From positions 1-64,000 of the forward strand of contig DATMNI010000466.1 in assembly GCA_035570275.1 (NCBI GenBank): a DNA stretch of 64,000 bases, given 5' to 3'. Below the pieces are notes generated by a model. It was not told where the DNA came from and searched no databases. It saw only the letters and a program-made list of their open reading frames with translations. Origin of the DNA: DATMNI01 sp035570275. GTDB taxonomy: Bacteria; Acidobacteriota; Terriglobia; Bryobacterales; Bryobacteraceae. This document shows, piece by piece, positions 51,866 to 61,204 of the stretch (within the stretch, counting starts at the first letter, position 1; each line of letters begins with the position of its first letter). The position numbers were made by a program, and so were the translations under genes.

Positions 51866-52966
51866 TCACAAATCGACGCCGAAATCGCTCCATTTGACCA
51901 CTTTCTCCTGGACCATCGCATCATGGCCCAGAATGGCCGTGAGCGCCGCGGTGGCCCCGACTCTGATATCCACCGGCGGCGGTGTGCCGTGCAGGATGGA
52001 GTCGTAGAATGCCGCAATATGCGCGTACTGGTCTTCCTCCTGCTTGGGCGCCAACAGGACGGGTTGGCTGCCTCTGCCGGGAGGATACATGCTCGCCGTC
52101 ATCAGATCCACGGCGCCCTTGGTGCCGTACACGTAAACGTACTGATTGCCGTGAGGCATGGACGCGGGGTGAAACACGTTCTGCGTGAAGGACATCTTCA
52201 CCGCGTTGGGATAATCGTAGGTAATGCTCCCGCAGTCGAAAATGGTGCGCCCCGGCGGATCGTTCTTATAAAACAGGATTCCCCCGAACCCGCTCGCGCG
52301 CAGGGGATGAGACCCGATAGCCCAGTTACACAAATCCAGATTGTGGACCGACTGTTCGATGAGGTACCCGCCGGATTTCGTCACGTCGAAGTACCAGTCG
52401 GCCGACGATCCGTCGTGGGGCAGGTCCGCGGCGGCGTGCCGTTGGGCTTTCACCATGATCACATCGCCAATCACCCCCTCGCGAATCTTGCGGACGGTCT
52501 CCGCAAGTTGCTTCTGCGACCGTAACTGCTGCCCGGCAACGAACACCTTCCTGGAGCCTCTGGCGGCATCGAGAAGCGCCCGAACTTGCGCGGGAGTGAC
52601 GCCCAGTGGTTTTTCGCAGTACACGTGTTTGCCGGCCTCGATCGCCTGGATGGCCATTTCCGAATGCAGGTATGGCGGAGTCGCAATAAAGACGGCATCC
52701 ACGTCCTGGTTCTCGATGACGCGGCGCCAGTCGGCAATGGTTGCCGGGTTGTCCCTGGCGGCTGCGGAGGCCGCTTTGTCCAGGCGGTCCGGCTTGATGT
52801 CGCACAGCGCCAGCACCTTCGCGTTGGGTTGCCGGAGCACACCCTGCAGCAAAAACGACCCGCGGCCGCCGATGCCAATCATCGCCGTGTTGACTGGTTT
52901 TTCAGATTGGAACGCCTGCGCGGACAAAGCTGAGCCGATGAGAAAGAACCTGCGATCTACGTGCAT
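51866..52966 (-). CDS. Gfo/Idh/MocA-family oxidoreductase, exported type
   Basis: 366 residues from ATG. A signal-like start (RRFFLIGSALSAQAFQ) precedes the Rossmann fold (NTAMIGIGGRGSFLLQGVLR), the motif CEKPLG with catalytic Lys, and the C-terminal beta-sheet (GGYLIEQSVHNLDLCNWAIG). These enzymes oxidise or epimerise sugars with NAD(P); exported homologues are frequent in Acidobacteriota, Planctomycetes and Bacteroidetes. It sits 48 bases downstream of a sugar isomerase-like gene, suggesting a carbohydrate unit. Confidence 0.88.
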   Translation of the reverse strand: MHVDRRFFLIGSALSAQAFQSEKPVNTAMIGIGGRGSFLLQGVLRQPNAKVLALCDIKPDRLDKAASAAARDNPATIADWRRVIENQDVDAVFIATPPYLHSEMAIQAIEAGKHVYCEKPLGVTPAQVRALLDAARGSRKVFVAGQQLRSQKQLAETVRKIREGVIGDVIMVKAQRHAAADLPHDGSSADWYFDVTKSGGYLIEQSVHNLDLCNWAIGSHPLRASGFGGILFYKNDPPGRTIFDCGSITYDYPNAVKMSFTQNVFHPASMPHGNQYVYVYGTKGAVDLMTASMYPPGRGSQPVLLAPKQEEDQYAHIAAFYDSILHGTPPPVDIRVGATAALTAILGHDAMVQEKVVKWSDFGVDL

Positions 52967-53014
52967 AATTAACCCTGCTTGTTCCTGAATAGTCCAACTC
53001 AATTCCGCCTGTTA

Positions 53015-53953
53015 TCAGGCCATCGCCAGAATCTTGTCCAGCGCCGCGGAGACCTCTTTCAACTGATCGGTCTTGCTGGGATCGCGTCCTATTTCCGGCG
53101 AGAGGAATCCGTTGTAACCGATCTTCACCAGGGCGGCCATCACGGCCTTCCAATTTACGTCGCCTTCCAGAAGATCGGCGAAGCGCGCCGGTTCGCCACG
53201 GCCGCCCAACTTGAAATCCTTGCAGTGGATGCGCCTGATGCGCTTGCCGAGGGTGAGAATCCAATCCTCCGGGTATCCGTACTGCATGCAGTTGCCGGCG
53301 TCGAAATGGGTCCCCACATATTCGCTGTGGAACTGGTCGACGAAAGAGCGCATTTCGAGCGGGCTCAAAAGGAACTTGTTCCAGACGTTTTCGGGGTTGA
53401 GGGAAACCTTGGCTCGCTCCGCGTCCGGGACCAGTTTGGTTAGTTCCGCACTGAAGCGGTCCCAGGTTTCCTGCGAGCCGTATTCCAGCCGCGCACCATT
53501 CCCGAGGCGTACCGCATAAAGCAGAATGGCGTTGCAGTTCATGTCGGTAGCGATGGCGATGGCCCGGCGGATCGCCTCTACCCCACGGGCGCGCGCAGCC
53601 GGGTCGGCGGCATTGAGCGGGTTTTGATGGAGAGCGTCCGAAATCCAAAGCGTAGCGATACGGATACCGGCTTTGTGGGCGGCATCCGCCATGCGGCGCG
53701 CGTCGTCGTGGCTGATGTCTAACGGAAAATCCGGGCCGATGGAGAGTTCAATGGCATCGAAACCCGCCGACCTGGCTTGCGTGAAGCATTCGGATCGAGG
53801 CATCTCTTTCGGGAAAATGACGGAGCAGATTCCCTTGATAAACCGGGGGCTGGCTTGCGGACCGGATTGCGGGCTGGCTTGCAGGCTGGATTGCGCGCCG
53901 GCCGAAAAGGCCGCAGCCGCCAGTGGGGCCGCAAGAGCTTGTCGACGTGTCAT
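53015..53953 (-). CDS. Exported xylose isomerase-like TIM-barrel protein
   Basis: 312 residues. A Tat-like signal (TRRQALAAPLAAAAFSAGAQ), a short Ser/Pro/Gln repeat (SLQASPQSGPQASP), then an AP endonuclease-2/xylose isomerase-like barrel: AGFDAIELSIGPDFPLDISH, VSLNPENVWNKFLLSPLEMR, YVGTHFDAGNCMQYGYPEDW, IRRIHCKDFKLGGRGEPARF, YNGFLSPEIGRD. The His/Asp/Glu metal ligands are in place. It probably isomerises a sugar, with the adjacent oxidoreductase acting on the same pathway. Confidence 0.88.
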   Translation of the reverse strand: MTRRQALAAPLAAAAFSAGAQSSLQASPQSGPQASPRFIKGICSVIFPKEMPRSECFTQARSAGFDAIELSIGPDFPLDISHDDARRMADAAHKAGIRIATLWISDALHQNPLNAADPAARARGVEAIRRAIAIATDMNCNAILLYAVRLGNGARLEYGSQETWDRFSAELTKLVPDAERAKVSLNPENVWNKFLLSPLEMRSFVDQFHSEYVGTHFDAGNCMQYGYPEDWILTLGKRIRRIHCKDFKLGGRGEPARFADLLEGDVNWKAVMAALVKIGYNGFLSPEIGRDPSKTDQLKEVSAALDKILAMA

Positions 53954-54025
53954 GCCTGAAAGTATGGCAGAACACGCAAGGGGTGGCGAGCGACGCCGCG
54001 GTGAAAAGAGCCGCCATCCAAATTC

Positions 54026-55060
54026 TTAGAACCCGCTGGGATTCACCCAAAAACTCTCCTGCCAGGTCTGCCCCGGTGGGATGCTCTGCAGCTCTTTGTA
54101 TAGGCCCCGATGCGCCAGGTTCAGCGCGTCCGTGATGCCCGTCATGGGTTCGAAGCAGATGAAGTCGCGGCCGGGGCCGCCCGGAGAGTAGACCACCACG
54201 GAGCGGTAATTCGGTCCGAACACCACTTCGATCCTTTCGGCCTTGCCCTGCACCCACATGGTGGCTTTGCCGGCGGCGTCCCGAATCAGGTCGCCGAACA
54301 CGTGGTCGAGCGCCAGTCCCTGCAGCGTTCCGCCTTGCGGTTTGGGCAGGAACTGCTCGATGGGCCGGGTTTCGCCGGTCGGAATCAACTCCTTGCTGAG
54401 AAGCCACTCGCTGCGCGCGGCAATGCCGAACGTCCATTCGTCGCGGGGCGCATCGTTCACCTGAAAGTACGGATGGAATCCGATGGCCACCGGCATGGGC
54501 TCGGCGCTCAGGTTGTGCAGTTTGGTCAGCACTTCGAGCGTGCCGTCCTTCAGCCGGTAGGTCATTTCGATGGTGTGGGCAAACGGGAACTGCGCCATGA
54601 ATTGCGGCTGCCGGTAAAAGTCGAGCCGGCTGGTGATCCAGGCCGAACCGGCGTCGGCCTTGGCCTCCACCACCTCCCACTGGGGCGCCGTGGTCAGGAA
54701 GCCGTGGATCGGGTGGTTTTGCGCGCCCGGCCGCACGTTGCCCAACTCCAGATTGAACGGGTACTTCTTGCCGTTGGCATAGAACGCCGGCTCATCCAAC
54801 CGATTGGCCCAGGGGGCCAGGAAGGGAATGCCGCTGAGACCGCGTCCGGCTTTGTAGGCTTCCACGTTGGCATAAGGGAATTGCAGCACCTTCTTGCTTT
54901 TGACCCGCATGTCGAAGGCGCTGTTGCCGCGCGACGGGATGATGGAGACCGTGGTCTGGCGCCCGGCGTCTTCCAGGCGGACCACGTCGCCTTCGCGATG
55001 AACCGCATACTGCGCGATTGCCGGCAAAACGCCGAGCACCAACAAGCCTGTGAGCTTCAT
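54026..55060 (-). CDS. Aldose 1-epimerase-like protein, exported
   Basis: 344 residues from ATG with a signal peptide (LTGLLVLGVLPAIAQ). The galactose mutarotase fold is visible: SGIPFLAPWANRLDEPAF, NHPIHGFLTTAPQW with the catalytic His, PVAIGFHPYFQVND with the second His, and ICFEPMTGITDALNL with the catalytic Glu. It interconverts alpha and beta anomers of hexoses. The frame is open a long way upstream through a repeat and the symporter gene complement; that extension is not coding. Confidence 0.9.
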   Translation of the reverse strand: MKLTGLLVLGVLPAIAQYAVHREGDVVRLEDAGRQTTVSIIPSRGNSAFDMRVKSKKVLQFPYANVEAYKAGRGLSGIPFLAPWANRLDEPAFYANGKKYPFNLELGNVRPGAQNHPIHGFLTTAPQWEVVEAKADAGSAWITSRLDFYRQPQFMAQFPFAHTIEMTYRLKDGTLEVLTKLHNLSAEPMPVAIGFHPYFQVNDAPRDEWTFGIAARSEWLLSKELIPTGETRPIEQFLPKPQGGTLQGLALDHVFGDLIRDAAGKATMWVQGKAERIEVVFGPNYRSVVVYSPGGPGRDFICFEPMTGITDALNLAHRGLYKELQSIPPGQTWQESFWVNPSGF

Positions 55061-55080
55061 GGCTTCCGATGCTATCAGAC

Positions 55081-55238
55081 TGTGGGGCAGGATGGCGGGG
55101 GCACCCTCTGGGTCCGGCGGATTGGCAATCCGCCTGCCGGGCTTCGACACGCCTTGCGGGTATGGCGGCGGGCGGGCTCGCTGCCGCATCGCCCGAGGCG
55201 GATTGCCAATCCGCCGCAGATTAACAATCTGCCCCACA
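55081..55238. repeat. Composite family A element with terminal inverted repeats, copy 3
   Basis: TGTGGGGCAG at 55081-55090 and CTGCCCCACA at 55229-55238 are perfect inverted ends. Inside are two GGCGGATTG(G/C)CAATCCGCC palindromes facing each other. It fills the gap between the symporter gene and the aldose epimerase gene and looks like two family A copies head to head, MITE-like. Confidence 0.8.
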
Positions 55239-55245
55239 ACGGATT

Positions 55246-56835
55246 CTAGTGCGCGGTGGCTTTCTCCGAGCCCAGGCCGGTGTGGGCGCGGACTTCCAGT
55301 TCGGTGAACCGGGCTTCCGAATCCGCGTCCACGCGGCTCAACATCGTACCTAAGTAAGCTCCCAGGAAGCCCAGCGGGATGCTGACGATCCCGGGGTTCT
55401 CCAGCGGGAACACGGGCTTCATCTGAATCAGGTGGCGAGCCGCCGCGGCAACGGTGGGCGCGTCCACGCCCATGATGCTGGGGCTGATCGCGATCAGGGC
55501 CAGCGAACTCGCCAGGCCGGTGGCCAAACCCCAGACGGCGCCTTCGGTGGTAAAACGCTTCCAGAACAGCGAGAACACGATCACCGGCAGATTGGCCGAC
55601 GCCGCCACAGCAAAGGCCAGCGCGACCAGAAACGCCACGTTGAAGGTGGGGCCAAGAACAATCGCCACCGTGATGGCCACGGCGCCGACCACAAACGCCG
55701 TGATGCGTGCCACGCGGACTTCGGCCTGCGGGCTCGCCAACTGGCCGTGGTGGATCACGTTGCTGTAGAAATCGTGCGCGAACGAAGTGGATGCGCTGAT
55801 GGTCAAGCCGGCCACCACCGCCAGGATGGTGGCAAAGGCGATCGAGGAGATAAACGCGAAGAAAATATCGCCGCCCAGGCGCTGGGCCAGCAGCGGCGCG
55901 CTCATGTTGGTGCCGCCGTGGGTGGATATGAAGCCTTTGCCCAGAATGGTGGCGGCGCCGAAACCGAGGAACGTCGTCATGATGTAGAACGACCCGATGA
56001 TCGCCATGGCCCATACCACGCTGATGCGCGCCGTCCGGGCGTCAGGCACGGTGTAGAAGCGGACCAGGATGTGGGGCAGACCGGCCGTGCCGAAGATCAG
56101 GGCCAAACCTAGAGAGATCAGGTCGAGCGCCCCGTAGGGCGGTTTGTAGCGCAGACCCGGCTGCAGGAAGTTGACCACCTTGTCGCCGTCCTTGACCTGC
56201 GTAATGGCGGTGAAGAAGGCGTTGAAACTGAAATCGAAATGCGCCAGCACCAGGACGCTCAGCAGGATGGTGCCGGCGATCAGCAGCACGGCTTTGACGA
56301 TCTGGACCCACGTGGTGGCCAGCATTCCGCCGAAAACCACATACGCCACCATGAGCACGCCCACAATGGTAACGGCCCAGTTGTAGCTGATGCCCGACCC
56401 CTTCAGCAGCAGGGCTACCAGGGTCCCCGCACCCACCATCTGCGCAATCATGTAAAACGTGCTGACGGTCAATGTGCTGAGAGCCGCCATGGCGCGCACG
56501 GGGCGCGGCCGCAGCCGGTATGCCAGCACGTCTGCCATGGTGTACTTGCCGGCGTTGCGAAGCGGCTCGGCTACCACCAGCAGCACAGTCAGGTAAGCCA
56601 CCAGCCAACCGACCGAATATAGAAACCCGTCATAGCCCTGGAAGGCGATGATGCCGGCGATGCCCAGGAACGACGCGGCGCTCATGTAATCGCCGGCTAC
56701 CGCGATGCCGTTCTGCCAGCCTTTGATGCGGCGGCCGGCCGCGAAGTAGGCGCTGGCGCCGGAACTGCGCCGCGCCGCCCAGTAAGTAATTACCAGAGTA
56801 ATGGCGATGAAGACCAGGAACATGATCAGGGGCAT
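55246..56835 (-). CDS. actP: Sodium:solute symporter of the acetate permease (ActP) type
   Basis: 529 residues with about 13 membrane helices. Family motifs: IKGWQNGIAVAGDYMSAASF, GYDGFLYSVGWLVAYLTVLL, KYTMADVLAYRLRPRPVRAM, FGTAGLPHILVRFYTVPDAR and a C-terminal PLGFLGAYLGTML. ActP imports acetate and other short carboxylates with Na+ or H+. Its ATG shares a base with the stop of the DUF485 gene (TGATG), the usual yjcH-actP arrangement. Substrate inferred by family. Confidence 0.9.
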   Translation of the reverse strand: MPLIMFLVFIAITLVITYWAARRSSGASAYFAAGRRIKGWQNGIAVAGDYMSAASFLGIAGIIAFQGYDGFLYSVGWLVAYLTVLLVVAEPLRNAGKYTMADVLAYRLRPRPVRAMAALSTLTVSTFYMIAQMVGAGTLVALLLKGSGISYNWAVTIVGVLMVAYVVFGGMLATTWVQIVKAVLLIAGTILLSVLVLAHFDFSFNAFFTAITQVKDGDKVVNFLQPGLRYKPPYGALDLISLGLALIFGTAGLPHILVRFYTVPDARTARISVVWAMAIIGSFYIMTTFLGFGAATILGKGFISTHGGTNMSAPLLAQRLGGDIFFAFISSIAFATILAVVAGLTISASTSFAHDFYSNVIHHGQLASPQAEVRVARITAFVVGAVAITVAIVLGPTFNVAFLVALAFAVAASANLPVIVFSLFWKRFTTEGAVWGLATGLASSLALIAISPSIMGVDAPTVAAAARHLIQMKPVFPLENPGIVSIPLGFLGAYLGTMLSRVDADSEARFTELEVRAHTGLGSEKATAH

Positions 56836-57227
56836 CAGCTTCGCTCCTTTTCTTTAGCAGTCTCTTTATCGGCGGCTGCTTTGTCCACGGCCAGGGTGGC
56901 CAGAATCTTCTTGCCCATGGCGTCAAACCGCGCGGCGGCTCGCATGTATAGCCAGGCCATGGTCCAGGCCATGAAGAACTGGGACAGGGCAAACAGGTAG
57001 GCCAGGTTGAGTACGCCCGCAACCGGCGTGCTCATGAACCTGGGCGCGTATCCCACCAGGATGGGCAGGGTGAAGTAGTAAACGATGAAGAACAGGGTGG
57101 CTGGCACGATGAATCGTGCTTTGGCTGCCATCAGGTCTTTAAATTCCTGGTTGGCGGCAACGCGGTCCCAGTCGCTGGGCGGCGCCGGCTTCGGCGCGGT
57201 GTTCGCGCCTGGAGGTTGAACTGGCAT
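56835..57227 (-). CDS. DUF485 membrane protein, partner of the symporter
   Basis: 130 residues. Two membrane helices (IVPATLFFIVYYFTLPILVG and LNLAYLFALSQFFMAWTMAW), preceded by SDWDRVAANQEFKDLMAAKA, the DUF485 opening. AGAGGAT lies a few bases before the ATG. E. coli yjcH is the counterpart next to actP. Probably a regulatory or folding partner of the permease. The C-terminal tail is Lys/Ala-rich. Confidence 0.85.
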   Translation of the reverse strand: MPVQPPGANTAPKPAPPSDWDRVAANQEFKDLMAAKARFIVPATLFFIVYYFTLPILVGYAPRFMSTPVAGVLNLAYLFALSQFFMAWTMAWLYMRAAARFDAMGKKILATLAVDKAAADKETAKEKERS

Positions 57228-57293
57228 ATATCCTCTTTTCGATTGACTTCGATTCCTGAGTACAGGCGAGGATTCCTGGCGCGGACGCCTGCG

Positions 57294-58892
57294 CTACTTC
57301 ACCGCCATCGTCACGCCCGCCTGGCTTTGCGCCGTGCCCACCTGTACCACCACGGGGACCGATGGCCCCGCCGTCACCGCGGCCGGAACTTCCACGTTGA
57401 TCTGCGTCAGCCCCGCAATCGCCTGCGGCGCCCCACCGCTATAGAGCACCGTCGCTCCGATGCCGCCGATGGTCACGCTGACGTTCCCGGTCAGCAGGGG
57501 CAGCGGCGTTCCCGTGATCGCGCCATCCGTGGAAGCCGGATTGGTCACGCCGCTACCGGTGCAGTAAATGGCCACCACCGAACCCTTCGCCGCCGGGTTG
57601 GGACCCCCGTTGAGCGAGGAATCCTGGTTGAGAACCGCGCCCGGCCCCAGCCCCGAAGCATCCAGCGAGAAGATGCCCGGCGTAGCTGCCTGCACCGGCG
57701 CCGCCACACCGCTCGAAGCCGCACCCTGGTATTGCACCTGCACATTGGTCGTAGTCTTTCCGGCCAGGCCGTAGGGCGCCACCGCGCTTACCTGGCCGCG
57801 CGAGGCGTAAATCATCGCCGCCGGCGTGCCATCGAACAGCACTTGCGTACCCGCGATGGACACTGGAAACGCGCCCCCATTGAGCTGATAAAGCGTCAGG
57901 CTGGCCGGCCCCAGGTTGCTGCCGAAAATCGTGACGATCTCCCCGGGTGAAACCGCCGTGCTCGAATAGCTGGCGGCGTTCGCCACCGAAGTCACGGCTG
58001 GCTGGGGCGGTCCCGAGGCCGGTTGTGTTACGGTGAGCAACTGTCCCCCCACCACGCCAACCGGGGTCACCTTGATGTGGCCCGTTCGCGTGGCCACTGC
58101 ATTCGCCACCACATGGTAGGCCACGCCCCCGTTACCGCTGCCGGAGCCCCCAGCCGTGACCTGCATCCAGCTCACATCGCTGGCCGCAGTCCAGCCGCAC
58201 CCACTCCCGGTGCTTACCAACAGGCGTCCGTCGCTGGCCCCGGCATCCACCGTCGCGCTGGCAGTGGAAATCGCCAGGTTTGCCGTGGAGCCATCCTGCT
58301 TGATCGCCAGGCTGGGCGCAACACCCACCAGGCCGGTCTGGATGACGATCGAGCCGCTTCTTCCCGTCACGCACCCGTTAGGTCCGATGGTGTAATTCAC
58401 CAGGCCCGCGGGGTTGTTGTTGCTGTTGTTAGCGTTGAATGGAACCACGATCCAGCTAGCATCGGTGGAGGCGGCCTGCCAGGAACATGTTGCCGTTACT
58501 TGAACGGAGGCGCTTCCCCCGTTCACGGGAAAGCTGGCCGTGGCCGGCGAGACCGAAAAGGTGCACGGCTTGGCGGTTTGCGCTACCAGCACCTGTGTGC
58601 TAGCAACCGACATGGTGCCCCTGCGGTCTATGCCAGCCGGATTCGCATCCGCCGTGAAATTCACCGTTCCGGGGCCATTGCCCGAAGGGCCACTTGTGAT
58701 ATGCAGCCAGGTTACCCCAGGATCCACCGCCGCCGGCCATCCGGTACAGAAACTGCCGCTCGGCGCCACCGAGATGCTTCCCGTGAACGCCTGACTGCCG
58801 ATATTGAATGTCGTTGGCGTGACCGAAAAGCTGCACAGAGACTGCCCGAATAGTGGCGCAGCCAGAACCAAAACGGCGGCAAGGAGCCTCAT
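57294..58892 (-). CDS. Exported protein with BACON domains and TIGR03437-type C-terminal domain
   Basis: 532 residues. Signal peptide (LLAAVLVLAAPLFG), then about three BACON-like beta domains, each with a CS/W-x-A-x-S/WI repeat (CSWQAASTDASWIVVPFNAN, CGWTAASDVSWMQVTAGGSG), followed by the TIGR03437 domain: VSPGEIVTIFGSNLGPASLT, FDGTPAAMIYASRGQVSAVA, VVAIYCTGSGVTNP and ending in a Gly-rich beta stretch. These are acidobacterial cell-surface proteins, likely carbohydrate- or matrix-binding. It stands alone between the symporter and pxp genes. Confidence 0.87.
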   Translation of the reverse strand: MRLLAAVLVLAAPLFGQSLCSFSVTPTTFNIGSQAFTGSISVAPSGSFCTGWPAAVDPGVTWLHITSGPSGNGPGTVNFTADANPAGIDRRGTMSVASTQVLVAQTAKPCTFSVSPATASFPVNGGSASVQVTATCSWQAASTDASWIVVPFNANNSNNNPAGLVNYTIGPNGCVTGRSGSIVIQTGLVGVAPSLAIKQDGSTANLAISTASATVDAGASDGRLLVSTGSGCGWTAASDVSWMQVTAGGSGSGNGGVAYHVVANAVATRTGHIKVTPVGVVGGQLLTVTQPASGPPQPAVTSVANAASYSSTAVSPGEIVTIFGSNLGPASLTLYQLNGGAFPVSIAGTQVLFDGTPAAMIYASRGQVSAVAPYGLAGKTTTNVQVQYQGAASSGVAAPVQAATPGIFSLDASGLGPGAVLNQDSSLNGGPNPAAKGSVVAIYCTGSGVTNPASTDGAITGTPLPLLTGNVSVTIGGIGATVLYSGGAPQAIAGLTQINVEVPAAVTAGPSVPVVVQVGTAQSQAGVTMAVK

Positions 58893-58897
58893 TACCC

Positions 58898-59599
58898 TTA
58901 TGTTAGCTCCTCACGGCCGGATGTTAGCGCCTCGTGGCAGGCTTTCAGAATCTCCACCGCGCCGGGTGTATCGCCGTGCACGCATACCGTCTGCGCATTT
59001 CCTTGGCGTGCCAGCCGCAGAGCCTGTGCCGCCGCTGCCGGTGGATCGGTGATCAGCGCGTCGGCGAACTTTCGCGAACGCAGCGTGCCATCGGGTTCGT
59101 ACCGCCGGTCGGCAAATGCCTCCCCCGCCACCGCCATGCCCATGGCCCGCCACACCTCCAGCATCGGCGAACCGGCCAGGCCGAACAGCACCGTCTTCGG
59201 GTTCCACCGCGCCACTCCGGTGGCGATGGCCTGTGCCACTTCCGCGTTCCTCACCGCCACGTTGTAGAGCGCCCCATGCGGCTTCACGTGGACGATTTCA
59301 CCGCCCAGCCGGCGCACCACCGCGTCCAGGCGTTCAATCTGCTCCCACACCGTACGCGCGATGTCTTCGGCTGCCATGCCCATCTCAAGCCGCCCGAAAT
59401 TGGCCCGGTCCGGGTACCCCGGATGCGCGCCGATGCGCACGCCCCGCACCATTGCCAGGCGCGTGGTGCGCTCCATGGTGCCCTCGTCCCCGGCGTGGCC
59501 GCCGCAGGCGATGTTGGCTGAAGTGATGTACTGCATCAGGGCAGCTTCGTGGGCGGCGTCTTCCAACTCACCCATGTCGCAGTTGAGGTCGATGATCAT
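58898..59599 (-). CDS. pxpA: 5-oxoprolinase subunit A (LamB/YcsF family)
   Basis: 233 residues from ATG: IDLNCDMGELEDAAHEAALM, SANIACGGHAGDEGTM, GVRIGAHPGYPDRANFGRLE, HVKPHGALYNVAVRNAEVA and GDTPGAVEILKACHEAL are the family motifs. With PxpB and PxpC it hydrolyses 5-oxoproline to glutamate using ATP. It starts one base after the PxpC stop codon. The frame opens further upstream inside pxpC, which is not coding in that frame. Confidence 0.93.
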   Translation of the reverse strand: MIIDLNCDMGELEDAAHEAALMQYITSANIACGGHAGDEGTMERTTRLAMVRGVRIGAHPGYPDRANFGRLEMGMAAEDIARTVWEQIERLDAVVRRLGGEIVHVKPHGALYNVAVRNAEVAQAIATGVARWNPKTVLFGLAGSPMLEVWRAMGMAVAGEAFADRRYEPDGTLRSRKFADALITDPPAAAAQALRLARQGNAQTVCVHGDTPGAVEILKACHEALTSGREELT

Positions 59600-59600
59600 C

Positions 59601-60515
59601 CTACACCAGAGAATACAGCCATTGCTCCTGGTCGCGCAGCAGTTCGATGGCGTCTTCCATCGCCACCTGCGCAAACCGCACTTCGTCGCGTGGCCGAAGC
59701 TGCCCCAGCCGCCAGAAATCGGCCGAAATCACGTTGGCGGGTTTCGGATATCCGCCGGTAGTCTGGTGCTCCACGAACAGCACGATGGGCTGTCCGTCCG
59801 GCGGCACCTGAATCGCGCCCAGAGGCACGCCCTCGGTGATCATGTGGCCGCTAGGGCTGGGGATTGCGGGCCCGCGCAGCCGGATTCCCATCCGGTTCGA
59901 CTCCTCGCTCACCACCCAGGCGCCGGCGTACAGCTCATCCTGGAACCATGCCGCCTGCGGCCCCTCGGTCACCCTCAGCAATGACACGCGCGGCAATGTC
60001 CCACGCAGCAATTCGTTGCGCATGCCGTTGCGCACGAACTCCGGCGCACCCCGACCCGGCCGCGGCCGCCGCACCGCAGCGTTGCCGATTTTGATTACAT
60101 CGCCCTGGCGCAGAGGCCGCCCGCCCACGCCCGTCATCACGTGCACGGACGCGCTCCCCATCACTTCGAGTGCCGCAATGCCGCCCCGCACCGCCAGATA
60201 GCAGCGCGCGCCCGATTGCGTGGCTCCGCAGCGCACGGTTTGGCCGGCTTTGATTTCGACCGCGCGCCACATCGGCAACCCGGCGCCGAAATCCGATCCG
60301 GTGAGGGCGATGACGGTGTCGGTATCGAACTCGAACGCGCCTCCCACCAGCGTCATTTCGAGCGCCGCGGCGTTCTCGGCGTTGCCCGCCAGCAGGTTTC
60401 CGGCCCGCAACGCCGGCGCATCCGCCGCACCCGAGGCCGAAACGCCGAAATGCGCCCAGCCGAATCGCCCCAGGTCCTGCACCGTGGTCAGGAACCCCGG
60501 CGAAATCACGCGCAT
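59601..60515 (-). CDS. pxpC: 5-oxoprolinase subunit C (biotin-dependent carboxyltransferase-like)
   Basis: 304 residues from ATG: MRVISPGFLTTVQDLGRFGW is the exact family opening, followed by GVSASGAADAPALRAGNLLA, ALEMTLVGGAFEFDTD, FVRNGMRNELLRGTLPRVSL, VSEESNRMGIRLRGPA and PIVLFVEHQTTGGYPKPANV. A GTG eight codons earlier overlaps the PxpB stop as GTGA and has GGAGG in front, so translation could begin there; family comparison favours the ATG. Confidence 0.9.
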   Translation of the reverse strand: MRVISPGFLTTVQDLGRFGWAHFGVSASGAADAPALRAGNLLAGNAENAAALEMTLVGGAFEFDTDTVIALTGSDFGAGLPMWRAVEIKAGQTVRCGATQSGARCYLAVRGGIAALEVMGSASVHVMTGVGGRPLRQGDVIKIGNAAVRRPRPGRGAPEFVRNGMRNELLRGTLPRVSLLRVTEGPQAAWFQDELYAGAWVVSEESNRMGIRLRGPAIPSPSGHMITEGVPLGAIQVPPDGQPIVLFVEHQTTGGYPKPANVISADFWRLGQLRPRDEVRFAQVAMEDAIELLRDQEQWLYSLV

Positions 60516-60535
60516 GCCGCCCGCGCGAATGCCGC

Positions 60536-61204
60536 TCACCGGCCGGCCTCCGCGATCGAAACAAAGCGCACGTGGTCGCCCATGCGCAACAGCGGGGGCG
60601 GCTCGCTGCCGAGGTCGAACAGCGGCAGCGGCGTGCGCCCAATCAGCCGCCACCCGCCCGGCGAGGCCAGCGGATAAATCCCGGCCTGCGCACCGCCGAT
60701 GGCCACGCTCCCCAGCGGCACGTGCTTCCTCGGCGCCTGAAGCCGCGGGGTCGCCAATTGCGGAGGCAGTCCGCCCAAATAGGGAAAGAACGTCGAGAAC
60801 CCCACGAAGTAGACCAGGTAATCCGCGCCCGCGTGCAGCTCGATGACGCGTTCCACCGGCAGCCCGGTATGCCGCGCTACATCGCCCAGGTCAGGCCCGA
60901 ACTCTCCGCCGTAGCGGACCGGCACCTCGATCACCCGCGGCGCCGGCGCCGCCTCTTCGCGGTGCGCCTCCCATTGTTGCCGCACCAGCGACTCCACCAT
61001 GGGATGCGTCAACAGCCGCGGATCGAAATCCACCAACACGGACGTGTAAGCCGGATGCAGATTCAGAATGCCCCGCACCCCCAGCAGGCACTGGGTCATT
61101 CGCAGCACCGCCAGGTGCGCCGCCATCGAAATTTCGTCGCCGAACGAGATGAAGAGCGAGCGGTCGCTCGCCGGCCGGATCGTCACTTCTGGTGATGTTA
61201 CCAC
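60536..61204 (-). CDS. pxpB: 5-oxoprolinase subunit B (KipI-like)
   Basis: About 222 residues. VTIRPASDRSLFISFGDEIS is the family start, then LRMTQCLLGVRGILNLHPAY, TSVLVDFDPRLLTH, HTGLPVERVIELHAGADYLV, FVGFSTFFPYLGGLPPQLAT, PRKHVPLGSVAIGGAQAGIY, PGGWRLIGRTPLPLFD. The exact start is unclear: the open frame begins at a TTG at 61258, and GTG codons at 61204 or 61183 lie closer to the family N-terminus. First gene of the pxpBCA unit. Confidence 0.87.
   Translation of the reverse strand: MVTSPEVTIRPASDRSLFISFGDEISMAAHLAVLRMTQCLLGVRGILNLHPAYTSVLVDFDPRLLTHPMVESLVRQQWEAHREEAAPAPRVIEVPVRYGGEFGPDLGDVARHTGLPVERVIELHAGADYLVYFVGFSTFFPYLGGLPPQLATPRLQAPRKHVPLGSVAIGGAQAGIYPLASPGGWRLIGRTPLPLFDLGSEPPPLLRMGDHVRFVSIAEAGR

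Noticed and set aside
55061..56014. Long leftward extension of the aldose epimerase frame
   Set aside because: Runs through a repeat element and the complement-frame of the symporter gene; a signal peptide starts at 55060.
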